DNA of 64,000 nt from Mycolicibacterium sp. lyk4-40-TYG-92 (GCF_030209435.1 NZ_JARVRX010000030.1:1-64000), one strand, 5' to 3'; shown: positions 1 through 8,635, numbered from the stretch's first letter. Notes: generated by a model from the sequence alone, not told the origin. Translations and numbers: made by a program.

Positions 1-216
1 AACCTCACCCTGGCCTGCGGACCCGACAACCGCCTCGCCGACACCGGCGGCTGGAGCACCACCATGGGCCCCGACGGCCGCACCCACTGGACCCCACCAC
101 CACTACTCGATGTCGGCCAACCCCGCACCAACCAGCACCACCGCCCCACGCTGTACACCACAGAGCGCGGCGGAGACGCCGACTGCGATGGTGAAAGCGA
201 CAGTCCCGCAAGGTGA
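1..216 (+). CDS. 13E12/DUF222-HNH family protein, C-terminal fragment
   Basis: This is the last 71 codons of a gene that begins left of the window, open in frame from base 1 to a TGA at 214-216. The peptide carries NLTLACGPDNRLADTGGW and a following THWTPPP stretch. That pattern is typical of the C-terminal HNH-endonuclease end of mycobacterial 13E12-repeat/DUF222 proteins, where the L-C-x-x-x-N/H strand-turn segment is followed by a tryptophan-rich tail. These proteins occur in many copies per mycobacterial genome and behave as mobile or repetitive elements; the role of any one copy is not known. The catalytic core lies outside the window, so activity cannot be judged. Confidence 0.75.
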   Translation, partial: NLTLACGPDNRLADTGGWSTTMGPDGRTHWTPPPLLDVGQPRTNQHHRPTLYTTERGGDADCDGESDSPAR

Positions 217-622
217 TACGGCGCGCTGAGCTGGTCGCGCCGGGCTGGCGGCCGCCTTGCTAAGGGGCGGACGGTGTCGCCGCGCGAGCCGTGCGGCTGC
301 GGCAAACCCGCTGCGTGGATAAAGGCGAACAAGACCCTGCCGCAGTGCCTTGGTTCGGCGGGCCGTCCCATGCGCGCGGGTTCGATATGAAGCTTCGGCA
401 GCTATGCACGGGTGGGCCACCGACGCAGGCCCCGCAGACTCCTACCGGTTGGCGACAACTACGAGAGGCGAATATGGTGCGCTGCAGACGAATTGGCTGC
501 GACCTACCACCAAGGGTCGGCGGCGACACCCAGGGCCGCAGTGGTCACCGAGGCAAGTCACGCCGAGGTTCGGTCAGTCAGTAGGGCCGCGGGTCAGGCA
601 TGGCGGTCAGGCCGGGAGTCGG
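217..622. other. intergenic stretch with no recognised gene
   Basis: About 400 bases separate the 13E12 tail from the convergent secreted-protein gene. Open frames here run in several phases without a ribosome-binding site or family resemblance. A short tRNA-like anticodon-arm pattern occurs near 262-290, but no complete tRNA can be folded. I see no terminator with a T-tract and no repeat. Confidence 0.5.
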
Positions 623-1045
623 TCAGCTCGGGAAGAAGCCGTCACCGGTCTTGAAGCCGGGCTGCCAGCCCTGCGGGCCGAGGCACAGCAGCGGGCGGCC
701 GTCCGGGGCCTGCGCAGCGGTCTGCGGGCCCGGGCACGGCGAACCGATGTCCTTCACACCCTGGATCGCGTAGGAGTAGCCCCAGAATCCGGTGTCGACC
801 GGCGGCCACTGGTTGGGGATCCAGTGACAGGCCATCGAGGCGCCACCCGGGCCGCGGCCGAAGATGAAGATGTCGTGGTTGTCGCACGGCGCGCCGTTGA
901 CGGCCTGGTAGTTCATGCCGGGGACGTCGGTGGGGTAGCGGCCGGGATCGTCGCTGCCGCCCAGGGCCGGATCGGCGCTCGCGAACGGTGCCAGCCCGAT
1001 GGCGGTTCCGGCGATCGCCGCGGCCACCGTCAGTACCCGAAACAT
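623..1045 (-). CDS. small secreted conserved mycobacterial protein
   Basis: A 140-residue protein of unknown function. Residues 1-24 form a clear Sec signal peptide (MFRV, hydrophobic Ala-rich core, cleavage at ASA-DP). The mature part holds four cysteines and a C-terminal Gly/Phe-rich end, consistent with a small disulfide-bonded exported protein. I chose the ATG at 1045 because GAGGGGAG lies about nine bases upstream; an in-frame ATG at 1054 abuts that Shine-Dalgarno and is less likely. A 7-bp inverted repeat lies about 25 bases upstream of the start. The family resembles short secreted mycobacterial proteins of the DUF732 kind in size and layout, but I do not recognise a named domain. Confidence 0.7.
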   Translation of the reverse strand: MFRVLTVAAAIAGTAIGLAPFASADPALGGSDDPGRYPTDVPGMNYQAVNGAPCDNHDIFIFGRGPGGASMACHWIPNQWPPVDTGFWGYSYAIQGVKDIGSPCPGPQTAAQAPDGRPLLCLGPQGWQPGFKTGDGFFPS

Positions 1046-1069
1046 CCTGGTCATCTCCCCTCGCACTAC

Positions 1070-1089
1070 TGCCACACGACAATGTGGCA
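1070..1089. promoter_or_regulatory. inverted repeat upstream of the secreted-protein gene
   Basis: TGCCACA and TGTGGCA form a perfect 7-bp inverted repeat around a 6-base spacer. It lies about 25 bases before the start of the 623-1045 gene, downstream of a possible minus-strand -10 (TACGCT). It could be an operator or a 5' UTR hairpin; nothing identifies the regulator. Confidence 0.3.
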
Positions 1090-1139
1090 AAGCGTAGCGT
1101 GTCAGCCGCGTCGCCGGGGATATTGTCGGAAGGTCAATA

Positions 1140-1547
1140 TCAGTGGGGTTCGGGCCGCGGCGTTTGGTCGTCCTGGGACGGACTCACCTGCTCCGGTGCG
1201 TCCAACACACTCACCCCGATGCCGTACGGGAGGAACCTGACCTTCCGGGACGGGTCGGTGTTGTTCTTGTTGGCCCGCAGGGCCTCCAGTTCGGAGGGGT
1301 AGACCTCCTCGACGTGTGCCCCGCCGTCCGCGGCCACGGTGTACACCACCCACACTCCGTCGCCCGTGTCGCCGGTGGTCTCGGGCTGTGCGGCGGGCCG
1401 CGGCGTCCGGGTCAGGTCGTTCACCACGTTGGCCCAGGCGGCACCGCGCCCGAGGCGGTCGAACACGCCGCGGATGCCCTCGCCCGTCTCGCGCAGAACG
1501 CGATCGAACTCTTCCGGATCGATGCCGAACGGGCCGTTGTTGCTCAT
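1140..1547 (-). CDS. conserved hypothetical mycobacterial protein
   Basis: A 135-residue soluble protein starting MSNNGPFGIDPEEFDRVLRE. An N-terminal predicted amphipathic helix (about residues 10-35) precedes a Pro/Thr linker and a C-terminal strand-rich segment ending in a Pro-rich tail. No signal peptide, membrane segment or catalytic motif is visible and I do not recognise the family. The upstream part of the open frame is rejected as start because it overlaps the divergent gene at 1642; the ATG at 1547 leaves a 94-base divergent intergenic region. It lies 94 bases upstream of the secreted-protein gene on the same strand. Confidence 0.6.
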   Translation of the reverse strand: MSNNGPFGIDPEEFDRVLRETGEGIRGVFDRLGRGAAWANVVNDLTRTPRPAAQPETTGDTGDGVWVVYTVAADGGAHVEEVYPSELEALRANKNNTDPSRKVRFLPYGIGVSVLDAPEQVSPSQDDQTPRPEPH

Positions 1548-1641
1548 ACCGACCAGTGTGCGCGCCATCGGCCACATCTGCCACGGCGATCCGCCGGCCA
1601 TCCCCTCGCAGCTGAACTCGGCGGTGGTGGACGATGGAGAC

Positions 1642-2454
1642 ATGTCCGTACCGCAATCGCCGACCCGCGACGACCTCCTGGCCACCGTCGAGCGTTCGCC
1701 CGCCGCCACGGCCGCGCACGACAAGGCCGCCTGGGTGGGTCTGTTCAGCGCCGATGGCCGCGTCGAGGACCCGGTCGGTTCGCGGCCGCACGTCGGGCAC
1801 CGCGCCATCGGGCAGTTCTACGACACCTTCATCGGGCCGCGCACCATCGTGTTCCACCGGGACACCGACATCGTGGTCGGAAACACCGTCGTGCGTGACC
1901 TGGAGCTGGAAGTGCACATGGGTACCAACGTGCAGCTGCGCATTCCGGTTTACCTGCAGTACGACGTGGTGACCGAGGGGTCCGACCCGTCGCTGAAAAT
2001 CTCTCGGCTGCAAGCATTTTGGGAGCTGCCGGGCATGGTCGTGCAGTTCGTGCGGTGCGGCGCCGCGGCGCTGCCGGCGGGGTTGGGGCTCTCGGGCGCG
2101 CTGCTGCGCAACCAGGGGCCCGGCGGCGCGGTGGGTTTCCTTGCTGGTCTGCGCACCGGTGGTACCCGGGCAAAACGGTCGCTGACCGCGCTGCTGGCCG
2201 ACGCCGCGACCGGCGACGAGCTGGCGGTCAAGCGGCGGCTCAGCGAGCCGGTACAGCTCACCCGCGGCTCCGACGCCCGGCTCAGCGTCTCCGAACTGGT
2301 CGAGGAGCTCGCCGGCTGCCGGGTGCAGAAGGTGCTCGCCGCAGGCCGGTACGTCCTGGCCGGTGTCCGGCGGGACGGCTACCGCGGTGTGGTCATCGCC
2401 GAGCTGGCTCTCGCCGGCCGGGGGATCATCGGCCTGCGACTCTTTGCCGAATGA
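1642..2454 (+). CDS. NTF2/SnoaL-like fold protein
   Basis: A 270-residue protein starting MSVPQSPTRDDLL. Residues about 15-140 read as a SnoaL/NTF2-like alpha+beta barrel: a helical start with AAWVGLFSADGRVEDPVGS, then a HRAIGQFYDTFIG helix and strands, like the polyketide-cyclase/ketosteroid-isomerase superfamily. The C-terminal 90 residues, beginning around LTRGSDARLSV, look like a second, partial barrel-like segment. Substrate is unknown; such folds serve as isomerases, dehydratases or ligand-binding proteins in lipid and steroid metabolism. The ATG follows a GGAGA one base away, so the Shine-Dalgarno spacing is short and the start is moderately sure. Confidence 0.6.
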   Translation: MSVPQSPTRDDLLATVERSPAATAAHDKAAWVGLFSADGRVEDPVGSRPHVGHRAIGQFYDTFIGPRTIVFHRDTDIVVGNTVVRDLELEVHMGTNVQLRIPVYLQYDVVTEGSDPSLKISRLQAFWELPGMVVQFVRCGAAALPAGLGLSGALLRNQGPGGAVGFLAGLRTGGTRAKRSLTALLADAATGDELAVKRRLSEPVQLTRGSDARLSVSELVEELAGCRVQKVLAAGRYVLAGVRRDGYRGVVIAELALAGRGIIGLRLFAE

Positions 2455-2505
2455 AGCCGCCAGTTGCCGCGGCTTCCGTCCCCGACATGAGAACGTAGTC
2501 ACACC

Positions 2506-3069
2506 ATGCCAGTGCAACCACAACACGAATACATGTCCTACGAGGAATTCGGCCGACGATTCTTCGAGGTCGCCGTCAGTGAGGAACGTGTCGCGGACGC
2601 GATCGGCGGTATCGCCGGTGAGGCCTTCGACATGGGTCCCATCGCGCAGGGCCCCGGCGGGCTCGCGAAGGTCACCGCGCGGGTGCAGATCAAACACCCG
2701 GTGGTGGCCAGGACGCTCGGTGAGGAGATCACCTTTGCGATCCGCATCCCGCTGGAGATCGACATGACGCTGGACCTGCGCATCGACCGGCCCCGGTTCA
2801 TGGTGTTCGGCGAGATCAACCTGACCGCGACCGCGCGGGCCGCCCACCCGCTGCTGCTCGTCATCGACGTCAAGACGCCCCGGTCGTCGGACATCGCCAT
2901 CCACGTCACGTCGTCGTCGATCCGCGCGGAGCTGCTACGCATCGTCGGTAACGTCGACGGCGAGATCCGGCGGTTCATCGCCCACCATGTGGCAGGCGAG
3001 ATCAACAGTGCAGATGCCAAGGTCATCGACATCGGGACCCGGATCGCGAGCGCCTGGACGGGCGTCTGA
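2506..3069 (+). CDS. conserved mycobacterial protein of unknown function
   Basis: A 187-residue soluble protein with a central run of alternating beta-strand segments (FAIRIPLEIDMTLDLRIDRP, FMVFGEINLTATARA) and a C-terminal helix. The pattern suggests a lipid-binding beta fold like the DUF2993/LmeA-type proteins, but this is inference from texture and not from a motif. There is no signal peptide. An internal ATG at 2533 (MSYEEFGRR) is an alternative start. It lies 51 bases downstream of the SnoaL-like gene and may be cotranscribed with it. Confidence 0.55.
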   Translation: MPVQPQHEYMSYEEFGRRFFEVAVSEERVADAIGGIAGEAFDMGPIAQGPGGLAKVTARVQIKHPVVARTLGEEITFAIRIPLEIDMTLDLRIDRPRFMVFGEINLTATARAAHPLLLVIDVKTPRSSDIAIHVTSSSIRAELLRIVGNVDGEIRRFIAHHVAGEINSADAKVIDIGTRIASAWTGV

Positions 3070-3105
3070 GACGGCCGCGAAGCGGTATCGGCAACCTGCT
3101 TCCCC

Positions 3106-3111
3106 TATGAT
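3106..3111 (+). promoter_or_regulatory. -10 element of the DUF732 gene
   Basis: TATGAT sits nine bases before the ATG at 3121, a perfect match to the mycobacterial SigA -10 pattern TANNNT. The distance leaves almost no 5' UTR, so the transcript is likely leaderless or near-leaderless. No good -35 is seen, which is common in mycobacteria. Confidence 0.5.
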
Positions 3112-3120
3112 GAGGGCATC

Positions 3121-3495
3121 ATGAAGAGCACATTCGGCACCGCCATCGCAATCGCAGCAACCACCGTAGGCCTCGTGGGCAGCCTGGTCACGGCCGGTGC
3201 GGCCAGCGCCGATGCAGGTGTCGACGCCTTCAACAACGCGCTCAGCAACGCTGACATGATGATGCCGAACGGCTCAGATCCGGTCGCGCTGGGCGAGTCG
3301 GTGTGCCCGATGCTCGCTCAGCCCGGCCAGACGCTGGCCGACGCCGCGGCCAAGGTCGCCGACGGATCGGGTATGTCGCTGGGCCCGGCCACGATGTTCA
3401 CGGGCTTCGCGATCTCGGCCTTCTGCCCCGGGGTCATGGGCGCGCTCGGCCGCGGCGAATCCCCGCTGCCGCTGGGACTACTCGGCCTCGGATAA
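3121..3495 (+). CDS. DUF732-family secreted protein
   Basis: A 124-residue exported protein. Residues 1-31 are a signal peptide (MKSTFGTA, Ala/Val-rich core, cleavage near ASA-DA). The mature part has the DUF732 layout: a helical body with a conserved pair of cysteines (in ESVCPML and ISAFCPGV) that probably form one disulfide. DUF732 proteins are numerous small secreted proteins of mycobacteria without an assigned function. The last 18 bases overlap the 3' end of the convergent SGNH hydrolase gene. Confidence 0.8.
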   Translation: MKSTFGTAIAIAATTVGLVGSLVTAGAASADAGVDAFNNALSNADMMMPNGSDPVALGESVCPMLAQPGQTLADAAAKVADGSGMSLGPATMFTGFAISAFCPGVMGALGRGESPLPLGLLGLG

Positions 3496-4275
3496 CGCGG
3501 GGCTGGCGTCGAGCGGCGCCATGACCGGGCGCTTCGGCTCGAGCCCCTTGCCCCGAGAACTGCCCAACGTGTGCCGCCACACCCAGGGCATCAGCATGTT
3601 CTGCGCCCACATCAGCTGCGAGTACATCCGCTCGCGCAGTCGCGGCAGCACGAGTTCGCCCTCGACCTCTGCCCAGCGGTGATCGCTGCCCGGCAGACCC
3701 AGCGCCTCGGCGGCGGCATCGGCGAACAGTTGGTGACCGTGCGGGGAGCCGTGCACCCTGTCCACGGCCCAGGTCGCGGGGTCCAACATCGAGGTGGCCG
3801 CCGACAGGTCGACCAGCCGGAAGCCGAAGTGGGCCGAGTCGGCCCGGATCACCTCATTGATCCGGCGTAGCCGGCCGCTCAGCACCCGTCCGACCGGCAG
3901 GATGCGGGCGATGTCGGGAAACGTCGTCGTGACGACGGTCGCGCCGGTGGCGGCGAGCTCGGTATGCACGCGGCGCATGTCTGCCAGCGCCTTGTCGAAG
4001 CTGCGCACCGGCCGTGTCACGTCGTTCATCCCGATGCAGCTGGTGATGAGGTCGGGGTTCATGTCCCGGGCCAGCGGCAGTTGCCGGTCCAGCACGTCAC
4101 TGATGCGGCGACCCCGCACTGCGAGGTTCGCGTATCGGAGTCCGGGCTGTAGGGCGTTGAGTCGCCAGGCCAGGCGGTCGGCGAAGCCGTGGATCCCCGT
4201 GTTGTCATCGCCGTCCAACAGGCCTTCGGTCTGGCTGTCGCCGAGCGCGACGTATCGGGAGTAGCCGATGGTCAC
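3478..4275 (-). CDS. SGNH/GDSL hydrolase family protein
   Basis: A 265-residue esterase/lipase-type hydrolase. Block I is GDSQTEG with nucleophile Ser14, block II supplies Gly55 in LAVRGR, block III is GMND with Asn84, and block V is D172-R-V-H175. All four SGNH catalytic or oxyanion positions are therefore present. There is no signal peptide, so it is probably cytosolic. Substrate is not predictable; actinobacterial relatives deacylate lipids, glycans or small esters. The gene ends inside the last codons of the convergent DUF732 gene. Confidence 0.85.
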   Translation of the reverse strand: MTIGYSRYVALGDSQTEGLLDGDDNTGIHGFADRLAWRLNALQPGLRYANLAVRGRRISDVLDRQLPLARDMNPDLITSCIGMNDVTRPVRSFDKALADMRRVHTELAATGATVVTTTFPDIARILPVGRVLSGRLRRINEVIRADSAHFGFRLVDLSAATSMLDPATWAVDRVHGSPHGHQLFADAAAEALGLPGSDHRWAEVEGELVLPRLRERMYSQLMWAQNMLMPWVWRHTLGSSRGKGLEPKRPVMAPLDASPALSEAE

Positions 4276-4320
4276 GTCCGTGACTGTAATGAAGGATCGG
4301 CAGATCTTCAGCGCAGCGGA

Positions 4321-5115
4321 TCAGCCCGGCCAGATCAGATCGAGCGGACGGCCCACGACGCCGAGTTGGTTGATCAGTTCGTCCAGTACGGCGCGTGGCA
4401 GGTCGAACCGCCATTCCGGCAGAGTCGCGCCGAACCGTACGACGCCCGGACCGAGCTCAACCGAGGTCACGGTCATGCCGTATGGCAGCTCGGGCAGCCG
4501 CACCGGGTATGCCGGGGCGAGCCCGGGCACCGGCACCCGGGCGGAGCCCAGCGTCAGGCCGCGGGGCTTGAGCCACAGCGTGTTGCCGTGCAGGTGGGGA
4601 TCGACCTCGACGACCCCGGAGCGGAACCGGGACAACCGGATTCGGGCGACGCCGTCCCCGCCGATCTCGGTGCTGACGCGCGGTTCGGCGGCCCGGATCA
4701 GCTCATCGAGCGAGTCGGACGGCACCTCCACCGTCAATTCGACGGGTGCGGCGGCCAGCATGGGCGGAACCGAGGGCCGGATATGCAGGTTGTTCAGCTT
4801 CGCCGAAATCGAATTCAGCATGGTGCCAGCCCATTTCACCTTGTGTGCGGTGATGCTGACGGTGCCGATGTGGCCGACAGCGAACATGCCGGCATCCCAC
4901 CGGGAATCGAACTCCGTCACGGTCAGGGCCAGGTCACTGGTGCTCAGGCGGACGGTGATCCGGCGCCCGATCACCAGCGGCCGCACCGTCAGCAACGCCG
5001 TCCGATAAGCCGCGGCCGCTCCGGTGCTCACCGGCAGCACCGCGGCGGTCGAGACCACCGAGGTGAACAGGTCGAACGGTCGGAGCGGGTCCCACCGGCG
5101 CGGCGGACGCGTCAT
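4321..5115 (-). CDS. DUF2993-like (LmeA-type) protein
   Basis: A 264-residue protein built mainly of beta strands. The C-terminal half has the recurring DUF2993 pattern LPELPYGMTVTSVELGPG followed by VVRFGATLP. That family includes the mycobacterial lipomannan-elongation protein LmeA, a phosphoinositide-binding periplasmic protein. Here there is no clear cleavable signal peptide: the N-terminus begins MTRPPRRWDPLRPFDL with a weak hydrophobic stretch after it. I chose the ATG at 5115 because GGAG precedes it by a few bases; an ATG at 5127 is possible. It is divergent from the methyltransferase gene at 5192. Confidence 0.6.
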   Translation of the reverse strand: MTRPPRRWDPLRPFDLFTSVVSTAAVLPVSTGAAAAYRTALLTVRPLVIGRRITVRLSTSDLALTVTEFDSRWDAGMFAVGHIGTVSITAHKVKWAGTMLNSISAKLNNLHIRPSVPPMLAAAPVELTVEVPSDSLDELIRAAEPRVSTEIGGDGVARIRLSRFRSGVVEVDPHLHGNTLWLKPRGLTLGSARVPVPGLAPAYPVRLPELPYGMTVTSVELGPGVVRFGATLPEWRFDLPRAVLDELINQLGVVGRPLDLIWPG

Positions 5116-5191
5116 GGGCTCCAGCATGCCTGGATCTGCCGCCCGTGCACCACTCGGTGCCCAGGGAACGGGCTCCCGGTAGCGTCGAGTC

Positions 5192-5968
5192 GTGGCTGAG
5201 TCTGATGAGCTGTACCGGCAGCGCGACCGAGCTGATTCCTTCGGCGGAGCTGCGCGGTCGTATGACCGGCACCGACCCCGATATCCCGAGGCCATGCTCG
5301 ACGAACTGGTCGGGGCGGGTTCGGTCCGGGTCCTCGACGTCGGCGCCGGGACCGGGATCGCGTCCCGTCAGCTGATCGCGCATGGGGCGGAACTGGTTGC
5401 GCTGGAACCGGATCCGAGGATGGCCGAGATCGCCACCGAGCATGGCGTGGCAGTCGAGGTGGCCACCTTCGAGGACTGGGACGATGCCGGCCGCACCTTC
5501 GACGTGGTCCTGTTCGCCCAGTCGTTCCACTGGGTCGACCCGGCCGCGGCACTGCCGAAGATTCGCCGGCTGCTCGCCCCGGGCGGCCGGCTGGCGCTGG
5601 CGTGGAACCGCCTGTTCCCGGTTCAGCCGTCGCGGGCGGACTTCGCGGAGGTCTACCGCGACTTCCTCGATGCCGCTTCACCTTTGGTGACCGGGACACC
5701 CACCGGCGGAACCGGCTCGGGCATGGACAGCGACGACGTGGTGGCCGATCTGGGGGCCGCGGGTTTCGCGGTGCGGCAGCTGACCTACCCCCGCGGTGAG
5801 CAGTACAGCCGCGAGCAGTGGCTGGACCTGGTATTCACCTACTCCAACCACCTGGTGTTGCCCGCCGACCGGGCTGCCGAGCTGCGGGCCCGACTGGGTG
5901 CGGTGATCGGCGACGGCGGCGTCCAGGCCGGCGGCGACACGCTGCTGATCGTGGCGGAGCCGACGTAG
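5192..5968 (+). CDS. class I SAM-dependent methyltransferase
   Basis: A 258-residue methyltransferase with a GTG start. Motif I is VLDVGAGTG at residues 47-55, followed by an acidic strand end (ALEPDP) that binds the SAM ribose, and the motif IV-like VVLFAQSFHWVDP segment. This FHWVDP signature marks the group of methyltransferases acting on small or lipid acceptors (type 11-like). The acceptor is unknown. The first helix contains the SFGGAARSYDRHRPRYP segment common in this subfamily. It converges with the SnoaL-like gene at 5976. Confidence 0.85.
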   Translation: MAESDELYRQRDRADSFGGAARSYDRHRPRYPEAMLDELVGAGSVRVLDVGAGTGIASRQLIAHGAELVALEPDPRMAEIATEHGVAVEVATFEDWDDAGRTFDVVLFAQSFHWVDPAAALPKIRRLLAPGGRLALAWNRLFPVQPSRADFAEVYRDFLDAASPLVTGTPTGGTGSGMDSDDVVADLGAAGFAVRQLTYPRGEQYSREQWLDLVFTYSNHLVLPADRAAELRARLGAVIGDGGVQAGGDTLLIVAEPT

Positions 5969-5969
5969 G

Positions 5970-5994
5970 CCGCCGCTAGTCCCGCAGGCGGCGG
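5970..5994. terminator. weak hairpin between convergent genes
   Basis: CCGCCGC (5970-5976) pairs with GCGGCGG (5988-5994) around an 11-base loop, right at the junction of the convergent methyltransferase and SnoaL-like genes. There is no T-tract, so terminator function is a guess from position and stem. Confidence 0.35.
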
Positions 5995-6431
5995 ATGGGC
6001 CGGGTCTCGATGGCGTTGATCGTCAGGGCGCGGCGCCGGATGCGCCAGCCGTCGCCGGTCCGGGCGTACTCGTCGTCATACCGCAGGTGCCACACCAGAT
6101 CGGTGACGCCGGAGTCGGCGCCGCGGGTCCAGTGGTGGGCGACGCACGTGATGCGGCCGCGAGCGTGGTCCGCGGCCTCGGAGTAGACCTCGCCGACGAT
6201 CTCGTGCTGGGTGCGGGCGACACCGGCCAGGGCTGCCATCGCAGCCCGCACCCCGTCGGGTCCGTGCCCGGACCGTACCGGGTCCAGCGCTCGGGGCGGA
6301 TCCGGCAGAACCAATTCCGCTGTGCTGGTGAAGAGTTCGACGACGTCGTCGAACCGGCGGTCGTCGACGGCCGCGGCGTAGCGATGCACCAAATCCGTCA
6401 GCGCCAGCCGGTCGGCGACCGTCAGCGGCAC
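5976..6431 (-). CDS. SnoaL-like (NTF2-fold) domain protein
   Basis: A 151-residue single-domain NTF2-like protein. The opening DRLALTDLVHRYAAAVDDRRFDDVVELF region, seen as ALTDLVHRYAAAVDDR plus FDDVVELFT, is characteristic of SnoaL_4-type dehydratase/cyclase-like proteins, and the C-terminus has the WRIRRRALTINAIETRP strand pair. The substrate is unknown. Its start overlaps the end of the upstream LLM oxidoreductase gene by 10 bases, so the two are translationally coupled and likely act on related substrates. Confidence 0.75.
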   Translation of the reverse strand: MPLTVADRLALTDLVHRYAAAVDDRRFDDVVELFTSTAELVLPDPPRALDPVRSGHGPDGVRAAMAALAGVARTQHEIVGEVYSEAADHARGRITCVAHHWTRGADSGVTDLVWHLRYDDEYARTGDGWRIRRRALTINAIETRPIRRLRD

Positions 6432-7309
6432 GGCGTGAGCCCGAGTCGTTCAGCGCACGCCGACAACATGTCCCTGGCCTCGTCGATGTCGGTGACCGGT
6501 GGCATGGCCAGCACGATGCGGTCGGCGCCCAGCTCCGCGAGCCGGCCCGCCCGGTCGGCGTCGACCTTGGGCACCAGATGTCCGAGGGAGAGTTCGAGGG
6601 CATCGGGATCCCGGCCGGCCCGCTCGGCCGATTCCCGCATCAGCGCGATCAAGCCCGACAGTTCCGCGCCGGCGACACCGAGGGGCTGCAGACCATCGCC
6701 GCGCCGGCCGGCGCGGCGGGCCGCGGCGCGGCTGTGGCCGCCGATGTGGATCGGTATCGGCGACACCGGCTTGGGATAGCAAGCAGCATGGGCGAATTCG
6801 AAGAACTCACCGGAATGGGTTGCCCCGTCCGGCTGGTCCGACCACAGCAGCCGCAGCACGTCGATCTGCTCGTCGGCCCGGCGGCCGCGCTCATCGAACG
6901 GGGCTCCGCACGCCTCGATCTCCTCGCGCAGCCAGCCCATGCCGACGGCCAGGCGAATCCGTCCGCCGGACAATGCATTCAGCGTGGTGACCCGCTTGGC
7001 GAGCACCACCGGGTGGTGGTTCGGCAGCACCAGCACCCCGGTCGCCAGGCCCAGGGTGCTCGTCTGCCCGGCCAGGAACGTCAGCAGCTCCAGCGGATCC
7101 GGGACCGCACAGTCGGCCGGAATGTCGACCCGGCCCGAGGGGTCGTAGGGATAGACACTCGAGTACTCGGTCAGCAGTACCGTATGTTCCACGGCCACAA
7201 TGGATTCGAAGCCACAGCTCTCCAGGTGGCGGGCGAACTGCGTCATCCAGACCGGATCGGCGGTGACGCCGGCCGCGACCGGGGCGACCACGGCGAACTT
7301 GGGTGCCAT
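6422..7309 (-). CDS. LLM-class F420-dependent oxidoreductase
   Basis: A 295-residue luciferase-like TIM-barrel protein. Visible family marks are the N-terminal strand with SIVAVEHTVLL, the PDPLELLTFLAGQTSTLGLATGV region, and GGRIRLAVGMGWLREEIEACG, plus PIPIHIGGHSRAAARRAGR near the cofactor phosphate site. Mycobacterial members usually use F420 rather than FMN. The substrate is unknown. Its ATG shares one base with the TGA of the preceding kinase gene (TGATG) and its 3' end overlaps the SnoaL-like gene, so it sits inside a coupled operon. Confidence 0.85.
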   Translation of the reverse strand: MAPKFAVVAPVAAGVTADPVWMTQFARHLESCGFESIVAVEHTVLLTEYSSVYPYDPSGRVDIPADCAVPDPLELLTFLAGQTSTLGLATGVLVLPNHHPVVLAKRVTTLNALSGGRIRLAVGMGWLREEIEACGAPFDERGRRADEQIDVLRLLWSDQPDGATHSGEFFEFAHAACYPKPVSPIPIHIGGHSRAAARRAGRRGDGLQPLGVAGAELSGLIALMRESAERAGRDPDALELSLGHLVPKVDADRAGRLAELGADRIVLAMPPVTDIDEARDMLSACAERLGLTPCR

Positions 7310-8601
7310 CAGCGCCGCCGCTCGCTACGGCGAATCTCTTCCCAGCATTGCAGGCGCGTCATCCCGGTCCGGTCCATGCATTCGCGGATCGGCGTTTCCT
7401 GTTCCGGCGCAGGCGTTTCGGTGGTGGTCGGGTTGGTCGGGGTGGTGGCCGGCGGGGTGGTGGTCTCGACTGTGACGGTGCTGGTGACCGTCGCCTCGGT
7501 GGGTGCGGCGGACGGCTCGGTGGGCGCGACGACCGATGCCGAGCTCGGTGGCGCCGTGGTGGTCGTCGCCGCAGGACGAGGCGCTGCCGGCTGTTCGTCC
7601 TTGGCGCGGGTGAACTCGATGGCTGCAAAGACGAGTGTGGCCATCAACAGCACCGTGAGCACCACGGGCAGGATCAGTGAGCGGCGGGTCCGGGTGGCCT
7701 TGTCGGGTTGCAGGACCTGTGTCCGGCCGGGCGCGGCGGGCGCCAAGATGGTGGCATCTACGCCCGTACCGCCCAACCCGTGCTGAAGGGCGCGGGCGAA
7801 ATCGGCGCACTTGTCGAACCGGTCCTTGGGATCCTTGGCAAGTGCTTTGGCCAGCACCGGGTCCAGGGCGGCCAGATCGGGCCGCCGCTCGGAAAGCAAA
7901 GGCGGAGCCGCGCTCAGGTGCTTGCCGATGATCACCGCGGCATTGGAGTTCTCGAACGGCGGTGCGCCGGTGAAGAGCTGAAACGCGGTGGCCGCCAACG
8001 CATACTGGTCGGCGCGCCCGTCGATGAGGCTGCCGGTCAGCTGCTCGGGGGCGGCGTAGAACACGGTGCCGACCGTCATGTTGGTGGCCGTCAGCCCGGC
8101 GGAGTCATTGGCACACCGCGCAATGCCGAAGTCGGCCAACTTGATTCGCCGGCTCGCCGGATCGGTGTCACTGATCAGGATGTTGGCCGGCTTGACGTCG
8201 CGGTGCAGTAGATCGTGCTGGTGCGCGTAGTCCAGCGCGTCGGCGACCGCGCTGATGATGACGACCGCCTGATCGTCGGTTACGCCGCCGGCACCCCGGA
8301 GCAGGCGGCTGACGTCGATGCCGTCGACGTACTCCATCGAGATCCACAACTGGCCGTCGAACTCGCCGCGGTCGTACACCCCGACGATATTCGGGTGCGA
8401 CAACGCGGCCGTCAGGTCCGCCTCGCGCAGGAACCTCTCGCGGAACTCCTGATTGGTCGACATCTCAGGGCGCAGGACCTTGAGCGCGTCCTGCCGGGGG
8501 AGCCGCGGGTGCTGGGCGACGTAGACCTCGCCCATTCCGCCGGAACCCAGGCACCGGACGATGGTGTACCCGGCGAAGTCGGTCCCCTCGGCCATTGGCA
8601 T
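7309..8601 (-). CDS. membrane Ser/Thr protein kinase, PknF-like
   Basis: A 430-residue eukaryotic-type kinase. From the ATG at 8601: glycine loop LGSGGMGEVY (18-27), catalytic Lys41 in DALKVL, Glu60, HRDVKPAN with Asp135, DFG at 157-159, activation-loop Thr171/Thr173 in GLTATNMTVG, and APEQ. A single membrane helix follows near residues 310-335, then a Thr/Pro-rich extracellular tail of about 95 residues with two cysteines (ECMDRTG, LQCWEE) and no PASTA repeats. The start MPMAEGTDFAGYTIVR resembles M. tuberculosis PknF as I recall it, which favours 8601 over the GTG at 8631. Finding the kinase between redox-enzyme genes is unusual. Confidence 0.9.
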   Translation of the reverse strand: MPMAEGTDFAGYTIVRCLGSGGMGEVYVAQHPRLPRQDALKVLRPEMSTNQEFRERFLREADLTAALSHPNIVGVYDRGEFDGQLWISMEYVDGIDVSRLLRGAGGVTDDQAVVIISAVADALDYAHQHDLLHRDVKPANILISDTDPASRRIKLADFGIARCANDSAGLTATNMTVGTVFYAAPEQLTGSLIDGRADQYALAATAFQLFTGAPPFENSNAAVIIGKHLSAAPPLLSERRPDLAALDPVLAKALAKDPKDRFDKCADFARALQHGLGGTGVDATILAPAAPGRTQVLQPDKATRTRRSLILPVVLTVLLMATLVFAAIEFTRAKDEQPAAPRPAATTTTAPPSSASVVAPTEPSAAPTEATVTSTVTVETTTPPATTPTNPTTTETPAPEQETPIRECMDRTGMTRLQCWEEIRRSERRR

Positions 8602-8635
8602 TGGGGCATCGTAAACCGGTGCCGGCAGCACTCTG

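Noticed and set aside
262..290. tRNA-Ser-like anticodon arm (CCGCC TTGCTAA GG)
   Set aside because: No matching D-arm, T-arm or acceptor stem could be folded around it on either strand.
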